This document shows positions 1 to 9,375 of a stretch of 64,000 bases of DNA, one piece after another. The translations under genes were made by a program, and so were the position numbers. The notes under the pieces are model-generated. The model was not told the DNA's origin. It saw only the letters and a program-made list of their open reading frames with translations, and ran no database searches. Numbering within the stretch: the stretch's first letter is position 1; each line of letters starts with the position of its first letter. The DNA comes from Pseudomonas sp. B21-048 (GTDB lineage: Bacteria > Pseudomonadota > Gammaproteobacteria > Pseudomonadales > Pseudomonadaceae), in assembly GCF_024748615.1 (NCBI RefSeq), contig NZ_CP087168.1:4960001-5024000 (forward strand), given 5' to 3'.

Positions 1-2
1 TT

Positions 3-347
3 TTCCGCCGCGACTACCTGCAACAGACTCACGACTTCTACGACAAGCACGGCGGCAAAACCGTGACCCTGGCGCGCTTCATGCCAATCATCCGTACCTT
101 TGCCCCCTTCGTCGCAGGCATTGGCAAAATGCCTTACCCACGATTCTTTGCCTTCAGCGTCCTCGGCACCATTCTCTGGGTGGGTGGCCTGGTCACCCTC
201 GGTTACTTCTTCGGCAACGTACCGTTCATCAAGAAAAACCTGTCGCTGCTGGTAGTGGGCATCATCCTGCTGTCGCTGCTGCCGATGATCATCAGCGTGA
301 TCCGCAGCCGCCTCGGTCATGCTGCGTCCAAAGCCGAACCCCGCTGA
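3..347 (+). CDS. DedA/SNARE-associated family membrane protein, C-terminal part (5' end outside window)
   Basis: This is the C-terminal part of a DedA-family integral membrane protein. The frame is open from base 3 and the true start lies left of the window. The visible part contains the family-typical stretch after a basic segment (ARFMPIIRTFAPFVAGIG), then two hydrophobic segments and a short basic tail. DedA proteins are linked to membrane homeostasis and undecaprenyl-phosphate or lipid flipping, and they act in the inner membrane. The next gene, mtfA, begins 6 nt downstream, so the two are probably co-transcribed. Family assignment is confident; the substrate is not visible. Confidence 0.9.
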   Translation, partial: FRRDYLQQTHDFYDKHGGKTVTLARFMPIIRTFAPFVAGIGKMPYPRFFAFSVLGTILWVGGLVTLGYFFGNVPFIKKNLSLLVVGIILLSLLPMIISVIRSRLGHAASKAEPR

Positions 348-353
348 CTCACG

Positions 354-1166
354 ATGTGGTCCCTTAGCGCCTGGCGACGCCAGCGCACCCTGGCCAGGCA
401 TCCGATTGCCGACGACATGTGGCAACGGGTGCGCCATCACTTGAGTTTTCTCGATGGCCTCAGCGCAACCGAAGACCAGTGGCTGCGCGAAGCCTGCGTG
501 CTGTTCCTGCAAGACAAACACCTGACCGCCCTGCCCGGCGTCGAACTCCACCTGGAGCAACGCCTGCTGCTCGCCGCCCAGGCCCAATTGCCGTTGCTGC
601 ATCTGGGTGATCTGAACTGGTATCAGGGCTTTCACGAAATCATCCTCTATCCCGACGACTTCCTCAGCCCGCAGCGCCATCGCGATGCCAGCGGCGTCGA
701 GCACCAATGGGACGGCGAACACAGCGGCGAAGCCTGGCAGCAAGGCCCGGTCATCCTTGCCTGGCCCGGCGTGATGGCCAGCGGTGGCTGGGAAGGCTAC
801 AACCTTGTCATCCACGAACTCGCGCACAAGCTCGACATGCTCAACGGCGACGCCAATGGCCTGCCGCCGCTGCATGCCGATATGCGCGTCAGTGATTGGG
901 CAAGAGTCATGCAAGAGGCCTATGACGACCTCGATCGGCAATTGGATCGCAACCCTGACGCGCAAACCGCCATCGACCCATACGCAGCGGAAAACCCCGC
1001 CGAATTCTTCGCCGTCACCAGCGAATATTTCTTCAGCGCCCCGGATTTGCTACATGACGCTTATCCACAAGTCTATGAGCAATTGAAGCTGTTTTATCGG
1101 CAGGATCCACTGGCACGTCTGCGGCAACTTCTGGCCGAGAACCCGGTCTATCAGGCACACGACTAG
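354..1166 (+). CDS. mtfA: MtfA-type zinc-dependent peptidase (M90 family)
   Basis: The 270-residue protein carries the zinc-binding HELAH motif within VIHELAHKLDMLNG (about residues 153-166) and a downstream Glu-containing segment (ENPAEFFAVTSEYFF). This is the arrangement of the M90/MtfA peptidases. In Escherichia coli MtfA binds the glucose repressor Mlc and has aminopeptidase activity; that role is established there, but a Pseudomonas partner is not evident. The length matches the family. It lies between dedA and ppa, a conserved Pseudomonas arrangement. The ATG is 6 nt after the dedA stop. Confidence 0.92.
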   Translation: MWSLSAWRRQRTLARHPIADDMWQRVRHHLSFLDGLSATEDQWLREACVLFLQDKHLTALPGVELHLEQRLLLAAQAQLPLLHLGDLNWYQGFHEIILYPDDFLSPQRHRDASGVEHQWDGEHSGEAWQQGPVILAWPGVMASGGWEGYNLVIHELAHKLDMLNGDANGLPPLHADMRVSDWARVMQEAYDDLDRQLDRNPDAQTAIDPYAAENPAEFFAVTSEYFFSAPDLLHDAYPQVYEQLKLFYRQDPLARLRQLLAENPVYQAHD

Positions 1167-1289
1167 CGGGCACCTGGGTCTCTACGACCTCTGGCGCATG
1201 GCAACGGCGGCGGAATAGGCCTATAATCGCCGCCACTTTTTGGTCAATCCGGCCAAGTGTTTTTGGTCAACTAACGGGGGCACCGCCCA

Positions 1290-1817
1290 ATGAGCTACAG
1301 CAAGATTCCGGCTGGCAAAGACCTGCCGAACGACATCTACGTCGCGATCGAGATCCCGGCCAACCACGCGCCGATCAAATACGAAATCGACAAAGACAGC
1401 GACTGCCTGTTCGTTGACCGTTTCATGGCCACCCCGATGTTCTACCCGGCCAACTACGGTTACATCCCGAACACCCTGGCCGACGACGGCGACCCCCTCG
1501 ACGTGCTGGTCGTGACCCCTTACCCGGTGGCTCCAGGTTCGGTAATCCGCGCGCGTCCAGTCGGCATCCTGAACATGACCGACGACGGCGGCGGCGATGC
1601 CAAAGTGATCGCGGTTCCACACGACAAGCTGTCCCAGCTGTACGTCGATGTGAAGGAATACACCGATTTGCCTGCGCTGCTGATTCAGCAGATCGAGCAC
1701 TTCTTCGCGAACTACAAAGATCTCGAAAAAGGCAAATGGGTGAAGATCGAAGGCTGGGCCGGCGCAGATGCCGCCCGCGACGCGATCACCAAGTCGGTTG
1801 CTGCCTATAAAGGCTGA
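1290..1817 (+). CDS. ppa: Inorganic pyrophosphatase (family I, soluble)
   Basis: This 175-residue enzyme hydrolyses pyrophosphate to two phosphates in the cytoplasm, pulling biosynthetic reactions forward. The family I signature [10 protein letters not shown] is present at about residues 66-75 and supplies the metal-binding aspartates; the N-terminal [14 protein letters not shown] segment is typical. The length equals that of bacterial hexameric PPases. The start has a GGGGG stretch 12-15 nt upstream. A hairpin terminator follows about 40 nt after the stop, so it probably ends its transcript. Confidence 0.97.
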   Translation: MSYSKIPAGKDLPNDIYVAIEIPANHAPIKYEIDKDSDCLFVDRFMATPMFYPANYGYIPNTLADDGDPLDVLVVTPYPVAPGSVIRARPVGILNMTDDGGGDAKVIAVPHDKLSQLYVDVKEYTDLPALLIQQIEHFFANYKDLEKGKWVKIEGWAGADAARDAITKSVAAYKG

Positions 1818-1855
1818 GTCGCTGCGATAAGCTTCTAGCTGCCAGCTTCAAAAAG

Positions 1856-1880
1856 AACCCCGGTTGATCCGGGGTTTTTT
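1856..1880 (+). terminator. Rho-independent terminator after ppa
   Basis: A GC stem (ACCCCGG / CCGGGGT) with a four-base loop is followed by six Ts, and the run of As before the stem would let it work on the opposite strand too. It lies 40 nt past the ppa stop. Confidence 0.85.
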
Positions 1881-2048
1881 ATGGGCGCCTGGAAATACGC
1901 CTTTAACAGTGCGTTTGCAGCTTCTTGGCTCGGGTTTTTGCTTGTTTAATTCTTACAAAAAGCGTCTTACATCCGGTCTCAAATTTCCCTCGAATTTTGA
2001 ACGGGTCGTTTATTCAAACCCCCAGCCTGCGCCCGTAAACTCGTGTTT

Positions 2049-2795
2049 ATGAAAAAGAACACTAGCGGCCCACGGTTTAAAGCGCTGCTCGAAGCAGCGA
2101 AAATCACAACGACAGGATTTGCCGCTTTCTTCGACACGGAGCCGCAAAATATCCATAACTGGTACACCCGAGGTGTGCCCGCCTACCGCATGGAAGAAGT
2201 CGCCAGACTACTGTCTGTAAATAGCGACTGGCTGAAAACCGGTGAAGGCCCGAAAGAGTCCTCGCGCCTGCGTGTGCTCGACGAGTCCGGCAACACCTTC
2301 GACGCTCAGGCCATTCGCGGCATCTACACCGTGATCGAGCCCATTGACGTCGAGCTGTCCTTCTACAAAGAAGCAGCCACCGCGCCAGGCTCCAACAGAA
2401 CCCACGTCGTCGAAGACCTCAGCCAATCCATCCGCCTGCCCCGCACCCACCTCGACTCCCTGGAAATCAATCACGCTGATGCCATCTGCATCCACATGAT
2501 CGGCAACAGCATGGCCGAAAAGATTGAAGACGGTTCGACGCTCGCGATCGACCGCGGGTTGACCCAGGTGATCGATGGGGAGATTTATGCGATAGAGCAT
2601 GACGGCATGTTGCGGATCAAATACCTGCATCGAATGCCGGGGAATGCGTTGCGATTGCGCAGCTATAACAAAACCGAATATCCAGATGAGATCTTCAATG
2701 CCGAGCAGATCGACAAGCAAAACATCAGAGTATTGGGATGGGTATTCTGGTGGTCGACGCTCAACAAACGTCGGCCGTCCGTGCCCTTCCTGTAA
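2049..2795 (+). CDS. CI/LexA-like repressor: N-terminal HTH and C-terminal S24 peptidase domain
   Basis: The N-terminal third (residues 1-70) resembles phage CI helix-turn-helix domains (AAFFDTEPQNIHNWYTRGVP, ARLLSVNSDWLKTGEG). The C-terminal half is an S24 domain with the nucleophile region MIGNSMAEKIEDGS and the general-base lysine in MLRIKYL. Such proteins repress promoters and are inactivated by RecA-stimulated self-cleavage. The usual Ala-Gly cleavage pair is not obvious; the linker reads AATAPGS. No phage genes follow, so it may be a stand-alone regulator of the PrtR kind or a prophage remnant. A GTG at 2043 is an alternative start; neither start has a clear ribosome-binding site. Confidence 0.85.
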   Translation: MKKNTSGPRFKALLEAAKITTTGFAAFFDTEPQNIHNWYTRGVPAYRMEEVARLLSVNSDWLKTGEGPKESSRLRVLDESGNTFDAQAIRGIYTVIEPIDVELSFYKEAATAPGSNRTHVVEDLSQSIRLPRTHLDSLEINHADAICIHMIGNSMAEKIEDGSTLAIDRGLTQVIDGEIYAIEHDGMLRIKYLHRMPGNALRLRSYNKTEYPDEIFNAEQIDKQNIRVLGWVFWWSTLNKRRPSVPFL

Positions 2796-3257
2796 GCCAT
2801 GGCGGGGGGCTTGCCCCTGTGTAGGAGCGAGCGGTGCGGCGGTCGAACACAACCTTCGGCAGCTGCTACACCTCAGCACAATCGCTCTACTCCGCACGCC
2901 AAGCTGGGAATTCCTCAAAAAAATCAGTATGCTGCGCCCCACATTTGCGCATCGACCCTTCTTCAGGCTCAGATCGCACCGACAAGGCAGATGACTTTCT
3001 CGCCAAGTCCCACAGCCGGACGCAAGATCCGGGTGTACGTTTTGAAGGCTGGCGCGGTTTACCAAAAATAAATCAAGCCAGTCCCCGAGAAGCCGGCCAC
3101 AAGCCGGCTTTTTAATTGTCCGAAATAATCCTATCCATTCTGAGAAATCAACTGATAGCCTCTCTATTCAGGGGCCATAAGGCATTTCTCTGTCCAATGG
3201 TGTTTAACGCCACCTAACCTCATCCGGCGATGTGATGGGGGGATAAATGGGTGTCCG
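2796..3257. other. Non-coding stretch with half-REP and terminator
   Basis: No convincing gene is seen. Just after the repressor lies TGTAGGAGCGAGCGGTGCGG, a half-REP-like word that recurs almost unchanged downstream of the helicase near 48572. A hairpin terminator sits at 3090-3115. The short open frames here overlap that hairpin and lack family features. Confidence 0.5.
3090..3115 (+). terminator. Hairpin terminator (AAGCCGG / CCGGCTT)
   Basis: AAGCCGGCC-ACA-AGCCGGCTTTTT forms a short GC stem followed by a T run. It most likely ends the transcript of the CI-like repressor, although it lies about 300 nt beyond the stop. Confidence 0.7.
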
Positions 3258-3479
3258 GTTTCATTAGACCACTACAAACCGGATGCCCCAATTTATCACA
3301 CGGCCTTGCGGCGCATTCGCGCCCATCTGCCGGAGGTTGCGCCGCAGGAGTTGGTGTTTATCGATGATCATGCGCCGAATATTGTGGCGGCCATGGAGTT
3401 GGGGTGGCAGGCGATTCATCATGTGTCGGCGGGAGAGACGCGGCGGCAGTTGGGGGCGTTGGGGTTGAGATTTGACTAG
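3258..3479 (+). pseudogene. Remnant of a HAD-superfamily hydrolase (C-terminal piece only)
   Basis: Reading in one frame without an appropriate start gives HYKPDAPIYHTALRR, then LVFIDDHAPNIVAAMELGWQ and a TAG stop. These are HAD motif III (lysine, KPD..IY) and motif IV (IDD) of subfamily IA phosphatases or dehalogenases. The N-terminal nucleophile motif (DxD) and the cap domain are absent upstream. This is therefore the last ~70 codons of a destroyed gene. It lies next to the insertion sequence, consistent with rearrangement at this spot. Confidence 0.7.
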
Positions 3480-3643
3480 GGGATATGGATCCGTCCCTGT
3501 GCTGTAAAAGTGAAATCATTCATGGCAATAGATAAGCCCTGTGTGCCTGGGAGATTGCTCCCGCTCGGGCGCGCAGCGGTCGTGAAATCTGAGGTTTTTT
3601 GGGGGTACATATCCGTTGTTGCGGTTGCGGCTACTGACGGTTT

Positions 3644-5090
3644 CGCTCTTACAGCCAGCCCTTTCAAGGTGTCTTCCCTTTATGGGCCTTAAGCACCCGG
3701 TCGGTCGACACATGAGCATTGGCAGCCTTTCCCTCCAGCCATTCCTTGGGCTTGGCGATTTTGGGACCGCGTATGCTTTTGGCGACCTGCTTGAGCTTGA
3801 TGTTCCTGGCCAGTGCCAACAGCCGCTTTGCCAGCGTTTCTGAGGTTGATTGAAATGACAGGTAATCCGAGGGCAACGCGATCTGCATGCCCTCATAACC
3901 GCTACGCACTTGCACCGCCAGATGGAAGGTCGAAGCGTCCCAACTTTCAGGCTGCGTCTCGCGGTGAGCCTGCTCCACACTCCGCTTGAGAACCGCCAGA
4001 ACGTTGTAGGCCAAGATCGCCGAGGCAAAACCCAGCAAGGCCGCCCGGGGAGAGCCGAGGCTTTCGATTTCACTGTCCAGCACCGATTCAAGACGCTGGA
4101 ACATCCCTTCGATACTCCAGCGACGACGGTATAAATCGGCGATTTGCTCAGCGCTGATGGTGTCGGGCAAGTTGCTCCAGAACCACATCACGCAGTCGCC
4201 TGATTCGGTAGGTGTTTGCAGGCTCAGTTCAACTCGGCGCCAGCGGTGGCCGCCTTTGAGTTCGATAATTTGTTCGCGTACTGTTCCGGCGTCGACAGGC
4301 ACCGGTTCTTGCCAGTCGCTTTCCCAAATCAGCCGTGGATGCTTGCTTTGCTGGCGAATAATGAACGAAGCGCCCGTTTCCTCGCAGACCTGCATGACGG
4401 GCAGCGTGCAATAAAGCCGATCGGCCATCCACAGCTGTCCCGCACTGGCCCGGGCTAACAACGGCAGCACGCTGACGCGCTCACTGGCGTAGGCATCCTC
4501 GCAAGGCTGCAAGTCAACGACCTGATCCAGGTCAGGATCGTAAACCACCACCGAAACCCCGGCCGAGCCGCGCCTCGTTCACGCCGCAAAGCCCCCAAGC
4601 GTTTTTCGGTAGACGGCAGGTGATTACCGTCAACGATGCGCAACTGCCAGCCGGGCAAAATGGCTGAACAGCCCAACTCTTTTATCGTCGGAGCCAGGCG
4701 CTCTGCACTACCGGTGACCAAGGCTCGCAGCAATGCCGGTTCGGTACGGCTGACCTTGTCATAGAACGCCGCCAAGGTAACCGGTAGAGCATCCATCTGG
4801 CGCGCAGCGGCATGTAAGGAAGGCCGTAGACCCAATGAAACAAGGGACATCAGCTCAACGATGGTCGAAAACAAAAGCTCACGCGGGTACTGGCGTTGAC
4901 GATGCTCTTCAAATACCTGATCCACCCACTCAGCAGGAATGGTGTGCTCCAGTGCCAACTTGACCATGACACTGGCCGGTGCCTTTTTTTCAAACCGCGC
5001 TAGAACTTCTGCCCACATCGTTTTCGTCACCCTGACTAGAGTTTTGGGGGAGTTTAAACGAAGACCCTGAAAGGGCTGGCTTTTACAGCG
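3644..5090. mobile_element. IS4-family insertion sequence with recognisable terminal inverted repeats
   Basis: The transposase gene is bracketed by imperfect inverted repeats. The left end read inward from 3644 is CGCTCTTACA then GCCAGCCCTTTCA; the right end read inward from 5090 is CGCTGTAAAA then GCCAGCCCTTTCA, and both continue with GGTGTCTTC or GGGTCTTC. The outermost ten bases match less well, so the true ends could be at 3654 and 5080. No clean target-site duplication was found. The element lies between a HAD remnant and the efflux operon. Confidence 0.75.
3664..5030 (-). pseudogene. IS4-family DDE transposase, split by one frameshift
   Basis: The reading starts at a GTG at 5030 (V-TKTMWAEVLARF) and runs through LRIVDGNHLPSTEKRL (first catalytic Asp) to RRERGAARPG. 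At 4557-4560 the frame breaks in a run of four Gs on the coding strand. The other frame then continues VSVVVYDPDLDQVVDL, WMADRLYCTL (second Asp) and DLYRRRWSIEGMFQRLE (YREK-like region with catalytic Glu), ending at 3664. Together about 455 residues give a full-length IS4-type DDE enzyme. A single lost G, or a -1 slip on GGGG, explains the break. It is most likely inactive unless ribosomal frameshifting occurs. Confidence 0.8.
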
Positions 5091-5218
5091 AGTCACTTTG
5101 GAGCTCGGAATGCCGGCCACTCCAAAGTAACCAAAGGGCTTTGCCCCTCCACTCGGTGCCTCGCCTAGGCTCGGCATGCCCTTGTAAGATCACTTCTACG
5201 GCACCTTTCGCGGTCCCT

Positions 5219-5363
5219 GTAGCCGCTGCCGAAGGCTGCGTACGACTCCGAAGGAGACGCTAAACCTGCCTCCCCAATGTTCCTGATGTACCGCGTCGCC
5301 AGGTTTGGCGTACGCCTCGTCGGAATACCGCGCAGCCCGTTCGCAGCCTTCGGCAGCGGCTAC
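5219..5363. repeat. REP-like inverted repeat pair
   Basis: GTAGCCGCTGCCGAAGGCTG plus CG at 5219-5240 is repeated exactly in reverse complement at 5342-5363, with about 100 nt between them. This is the arrangement of paired Pseudomonas REP elements. The rest of 5091-5504 has no recognisable gene; 5098-5180 resembles other non-coding intergenic repeat sequence. Confidence 0.7.
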
Positions 5364-5504
5364 AAGAAGCGCGTAAAACGCGCTTTGGCTCTTGATCTTC
5401 CTGCCCCTTCCAGCAGGCCGAACGCAGGCATTGCGTAGGATGCCGAGCTAGCCGCTTAAATCTCCAGCAATGACACATTGGCGCCATGAAGGGCCAGGCA
5501 TCAA

Positions 5505-6638
5505 TCAGCCTCCATCCATCTGCGCAAGCATCCGGCGAAAACGCTGCAACGAAAGTGCGAACAGCACGCTGCCGATGAGTAGTAGCGCAAGAAGTTGAAC
5601 CCACACGACGTCCAGCCCCGCGCCGCGGTACAGCACGCCTTCTCCCAACTGCACCAAGTGGGTGGTGGGCGCGGCCAGCATCAGGTACTGCACCAGCGTG
5701 GGCATGCTTTCGCGCGGAGTGGCGCCGCCGGAGAGCAGGATCAACGGCAACAGCACCAGCATCAGCAACAGGCCGAACTGCGGCATGCTGCGGGCCACGG
5801 TGGCGAGATAGATGCCCAGGGCGGTGTTGGCGAATAAGCTCAGCGCGGCGCCGACCAGGAACAGCCAGACCGAGCCTTCGATGGGTACGGCGAGCAACCC
5901 GCGTACCACGAACTGCAACGACAACGCCGCCGCCACCAGCACCACCGTGCCCATCGCCAAGACCTTGGCCAGCATGATCTGCGTGGGGGTGACCGGCATC
6001 ACCAGCAGGTGTTCGATAGTGCCGTGCTCGCGTTCGCGGATCAGCGCGGCTCCGGTCAGAATGATCGCCAGCATGGTGATGTTGTCGATGATCTGCAGCA
6101 GGCTGCTGAACCAAGTCTTGTCCAACGCCGGGTTGAAGCGTGCGCGCAGCGCCAGTTCCACCGACAGGGCCGAATTGCCGCGATAACGCTGCACGAAGGT
6201 CTGGACCTCATCGGTGACGATCTGCTCGACATAGGCGCTGCCGCTGAAGGCTTGATCCATGCGTGTGGCATCGACGTTGAGCTGCACCTGCGCGGGACGA
6301 CCCGCCAGAACATCGCGCTGCAGGTTGGGCGGCATGTGCAGCACGAAGGTATAGCGGCCGGAGTCCAGACCGGCGTCCATCTCGGCAACACTGATGTGCT
6401 CTGGTTGCGTGAACTGAGGTGGGTAGAAAGCGGTGGCGATGCGCTGCGACAGGGGCGAATCATCTTCGTCGACGAAGGCGATCGGTGCGTTGTTCAGGGT
6501 GTCTGGAATGGCCGAGGCGGCCGTGTAGACCATCGCCGTGAAGCTGAAGACGATCAGCAGCAGCATGACCGGATCGCGCCACAGGCTGCGAAGCTCCTTG
6601 ACGCTCAGTTGCCAGATGTTGGAAAAAGTGCGTTTCAT
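5505..6638 (-). CDS. ABC-2 type transport permease (YhhJ-like)
   Basis: The 377-residue inner-membrane protein has an N-terminal TM segment (DPVMLLLIVFSFTAMVYTA), a large periplasmic domain of about 130 residues, the family motif REREHGTIEHLLVMPVTP and five further TM segments. This is the ABC-2 permease architecture of YhhJ/YbhR proteins. It is the last gene of a four-gene efflux operon; the ATG follows the TGA of the RbbA-like gene by one nucleotide and has AGGAGCG as ribosome-binding site. It probably forms a pump with the upstream ATPase/permease, HlyD adaptor and outer-membrane factor. Substrate unknown. Confidence 0.93.
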   Translation of the reverse strand: MKRTFSNIWQLSVKELRSLWRDPVMLLLIVFSFTAMVYTAASAIPDTLNNAPIAFVDEDDSPLSQRIATAFYPPQFTQPEHISVAEMDAGLDSGRYTFVLHMPPNLQRDVLAGRPAQVQLNVDATRMDQAFSGSAYVEQIVTDEVQTFVQRYRGNSALSVELALRARFNPALDKTWFSSLLQIIDNITMLAIILTGAALIREREHGTIEHLLVMPVTPTQIMLAKVLAMGTVVLVAAALSLQFVVRGLLAVPIEGSVWLFLVGAALSLFANTALGIYLATVARSMPQFGLLLMLVLLPLILLSGGATPRESMPTLVQYLMLAAPTTHLVQLGEGVLYRGAGLDVVWVQLLALLLIGSVLFALSLQRFRRMLAQMDGG

Positions 6639-6639
6639 C

Positions 6640-9375
6640 TCAGCGCTCCTGTTTGTGCAGCATCGCAATCGACAGACCCATCACCAGCGGTACGGCCACC
6701 AACAAGGCAATGAAGGACTGCTGCAGATCAGCCAGCCCCAAAGCCTTCGCGAATACGCCACGGCTGATGAGAAACATATGGGTGGCTGGGTAGGCTTCGC
6801 CGATCAGCTTGCCAATGCCCTCCAACGAGGAAACGGGTGTAGTCAGCCCGGCGAACTGGGTGGCAGGCACCAGCGTGCCGATCAGCGCGGCGAACATCGC
6901 GGCGATCTGACTGCGTGTGACGGCCGATGCGACCAGCCCCATGCTGGTGGAGATCACCAGAAACACCAGGGTGGCCAGCGCCAGGGTGGCAAAGCTGCCC
7001 TTCATGGGCACATCCAGTACGGTCACCGCCATCACGCTCATCAACAGGAAGTTCAGCATTCCCAGCGCCACATAGGGCAGTTGCTTGCCAAGCAGGAACT
7101 CGGTGCGGGTGACAGGGGTGACGTAGAAGTTGATGATCGCGCCCAGTTCCTTCTCGCGCACCACGGCTAGCGCGGTCAGCATCGCCGGCAGCATCAACAG
7201 CAGCAATGGCACCACCGCCGGGACGATGGCGGGCAGGCTCTTGATGTCCGGGTTGTAGCGAAAGCGCGTCTGCACTTCGACCGGGTTGGTGTAGGTTTCG
7301 CCGTTCAATTGCTGGGATTTTTGCGTCAGCCAGAGCAGGTGCATGCCCTGCACATAGCCTTGCACGGTTTCGGCGCGGCTGGGCATGGCGCCGTTGATCC
7401 AGGCACCGACCTGGGCGTTGCGCCCCAGCGTGGTGTCGCGGGCAAAGCCGGACGGGATCTCGATGACCAGACTCAGTTCGCCGGTCTGCATGCGTCGGTC
7501 CAGCTCTGCGTAACTGTGCAACGGCGGGCGCTCAAGAAAATACGGCGAACCGGAGAGCGCCAGGGTGTAGTCATGGCTCAGGCCGGTCTGATCACGGTCA
7601 AGCACGGCGTAGCGCAGGTCATTGACGTCGGTGCTGATGCCATAGCCGATAACAAACATCAGCAGCAGCGATCCCAGTAGCGCCAGTGTGGCGCGTACCG
7701 GATCGCGCCGCAGTTCCAGCGACTCGCGCCAGGCGTAGCTGAGTAGACGCTGCAGGCTGAAAGACTGAGCCTGTTCGGGTGCTGTTGTGGCCGTGCCGTG
7801 CTGTGTGGGAGCGCTCTCATCCGGCACATGCGCGGTATTGTTATCGGCCTCGATCAGATAACCGATAAAAGCCTCTTCCAGGCTGGCGGCACCGCGTTTT
7901 TCCACCAACTGCATCGGTGCATCACTGTCGAGCACCTTGCCCGCATGCATCATCGACATGCGGTCGCAGCGCTCGGCCTCGTTCATGAAGTGGGTGGAGA
8001 TGAAGATGGTCACGTGGTCGCGCCGCGACAGTTGCACCAACAAGCGCCAGAACTTGTCGCGCGCCACCGGATCGACGCCCGAAGTCGGCTCGTCCAGAAT
8101 AAGCAGTTCGGGCTTGTGAACCATCGCCACGGCCAGCGATAGGCGCTGGCGCATGCCCATGGGGATGCTGGGCGGCAGGCTATCCATGACGTCCAGCAAT
8201 TCAAAACGCCCGGCCATTTGCTGCACGCGAGCGTCGATCTCTGTGGCGGGCACATGGAATAGCTTGGCATGCAGGACCAGGTTCTGCTTTACCGTCAATT
8301 CGTTATAGAGCGAGAACGATTGCGACATGTAGCCTACGCGACTGCGTGTGGCAAGGTCGTGAGAGTCGATCTCCTTGCCGAACAGCCAGGCACGGCCTTC
8401 GCTGGCGGGTAGCAGGCCGGTGAGCATTTTCATCGTGGTGCTCTTGCCGCAGCCGTTGGAGCCGAGAAACCCGAAGATTTCTCCGCGACGGATGCGAAAG
8501 CTCACGTGATCCACGGCCGTGAAGTCGCCAAAGCGCATTGTCAGTCCCTGGGCTTGGATGGCGATATCGTCCGGGTCGGTCTGCAAGGGAGGAATGACCA
8601 CAGGCTCGTGGTCTTGCTTTTTCTCGTCCGGCAACAAACTGATGAAGGCCGACTCCAACGAATCGCAATTGGTGCGTGCCAGCAGTTCGGCAGGCGTGCC
8701 GGTGGCCCGCACCCGACCTTCGTCCATGACTGCCAGCCAGTCAAAGCCTTGTGCTTCATCCATGTAGGCGGTGGCGACGATCACGCTCATGCCGACTCGC
8801 TGGCGACGGATACGGGCGATCAGTTCCCAGAACTGCGCGCGCGCCAGCGGATCGACACCCGTAGTGGGTTCGTCGAGGATCAGCAGGTCGGGATCATGGA
8901 TCAGAGCGCAGCACAGGCTAAGTTTCTGCTTCATGCCTCCCGAAAGCTTCCCGGCGGGTCGCGCAAGAAATGGATACATGCCGGTGCTATGGGTCAAATC
9001 GTCGATGCGTCGGCGCCGTTCGCTGGCGTTTTGACTGAACAACCGTGCGATGAACTGCAGGTTTTCCTCCACTGACAGTGTGGGGTACAGGTTCTTGCCC
9101 AAGCCTTGGGGCATGTAGGCAATACGCGGGCAGATCTGGTCACGGTGGGCCTTGCTGGCGATGTCGGCGCCCAGCACCTCTACTGTGCCTTGCTGTACCC
9201 GACGCGCGCCGGAGAGCAACGACAGCAGACTGGACTTGCCTACGCCATCCGGGCCGATCAGCCCTACCATGCAACCGCCAGGGATGTCCTGGGTGATGCC
9301 CGCCAGCGCCTGGGTCTTGCCGTAATGCAGGCTTACGTCCCGCAAGCGAACCACGGGTTCAGCGTGGCTGTTCAT
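6640..9375 (-). CDS. rbbA: RbbA-like fused ABC transporter: two ATPase domains plus ABC-2 permease
   Basis: The 911 residues contain a first ABC domain with Walker [11 protein letters not shown] (41-50), signature LSGGMKQKL and Walker [15 protein letters not shown] second ABC domain follows, with [10 protein letters not shown], a degenerate signature (PMGMRQRL instead of LSGGQ) and [15 protein letters not shown]-terminal ABC-2 membrane domain lies from about residue 540. This is the layout of E. coli RbbA/YhiH, once described as a ribosome-associated ATPase. In this operon an export role with YhiI/YhhJ-type partners is more likely. The ATG overlaps the stop of the adaptor gene (ATGA). Confidence 0.93.
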   Translation of the reverse strand: MNSHAEPVVRLRDVSLHYGKTQALAGITQDIPGGCMVGLIGPDGVGKSSLLSLLSGARRVQQGTVEVLGADIASKAHRDQICPRIAYMPQGLGKNLYPTLSVEENLQFIARLFSQNASERRRRIDDLTHSTGMYPFLARPAGKLSGGMKQKLSLCCALIHDPDLLILDEPTTGVDPLARAQFWELIARIRRQRVGMSVIVATAYMDEAQGFDWLAVMDEGRVRATGTPAELLARTNCDSLESAFISLLPDEKKQDHEPVVIPPLQTDPDDIAIQAQGLTMRFGDFTAVDHVSFRIRRGEIFGFLGSNGCGKSTTMKMLTGLLPASEGRAWLFGKEIDSHDLATRSRVGYMSQSFSLYNELTVKQNLVLHAKLFHVPATEIDARVQQMAGRFELLDVMDSLPPSIPMGMRQRLSLAVAMVHKPELLILDEPTSGVDPVARDKFWRLLVQLSRRDHVTIFISTHFMNEAERCDRMSMMHAGKVLDSDAPMQLVEKRGAASLEEAFIGYLIEADNNTAHVPDESAPTQHGTATTAPEQAQSFSLQRLLSYAWRESLELRRDPVRATLALLGSLLLMFVIGYGISTDVNDLRYAVLDRDQTGLSHDYTLALSGSPYFLERPPLHSYAELDRRMQTGELSLVIEIPSGFARDTTLGRNAQVGAWINGAMPSRAETVQGYVQGMHLLWLTQKSQQLNGETYTNPVEVQTRFRYNPDIKSLPAIVPAVVPLLLLMLPAMLTALAVVREKELGAIINFYVTPVTRTEFLLGKQLPYVALGMLNFLLMSVMAVTVLDVPMKGSFATLALATLVFLVISTSMGLVASAVTRSQIAAMFAALIGTLVPATQFAGLTTPVSSLEGIGKLIGEAYPATHMFLISRGVFAKALGLADLQQSFIALLVAVPLVMGLSIAMLHKQER

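Noticed and set aside
2834..3115. Short open frames in the region between the repressor and the HAD remnant
   Set aside because: They overlap a hairpin terminator (3090-3115), have no ribosome-binding site, and their translations contain no recognisable pattern.
2049..5090. Prophage around the CI-like repressor
   Set aside because: No integrase, structural, lysis or excisionase-like genes were found nearby; only an insertion sequence is present.
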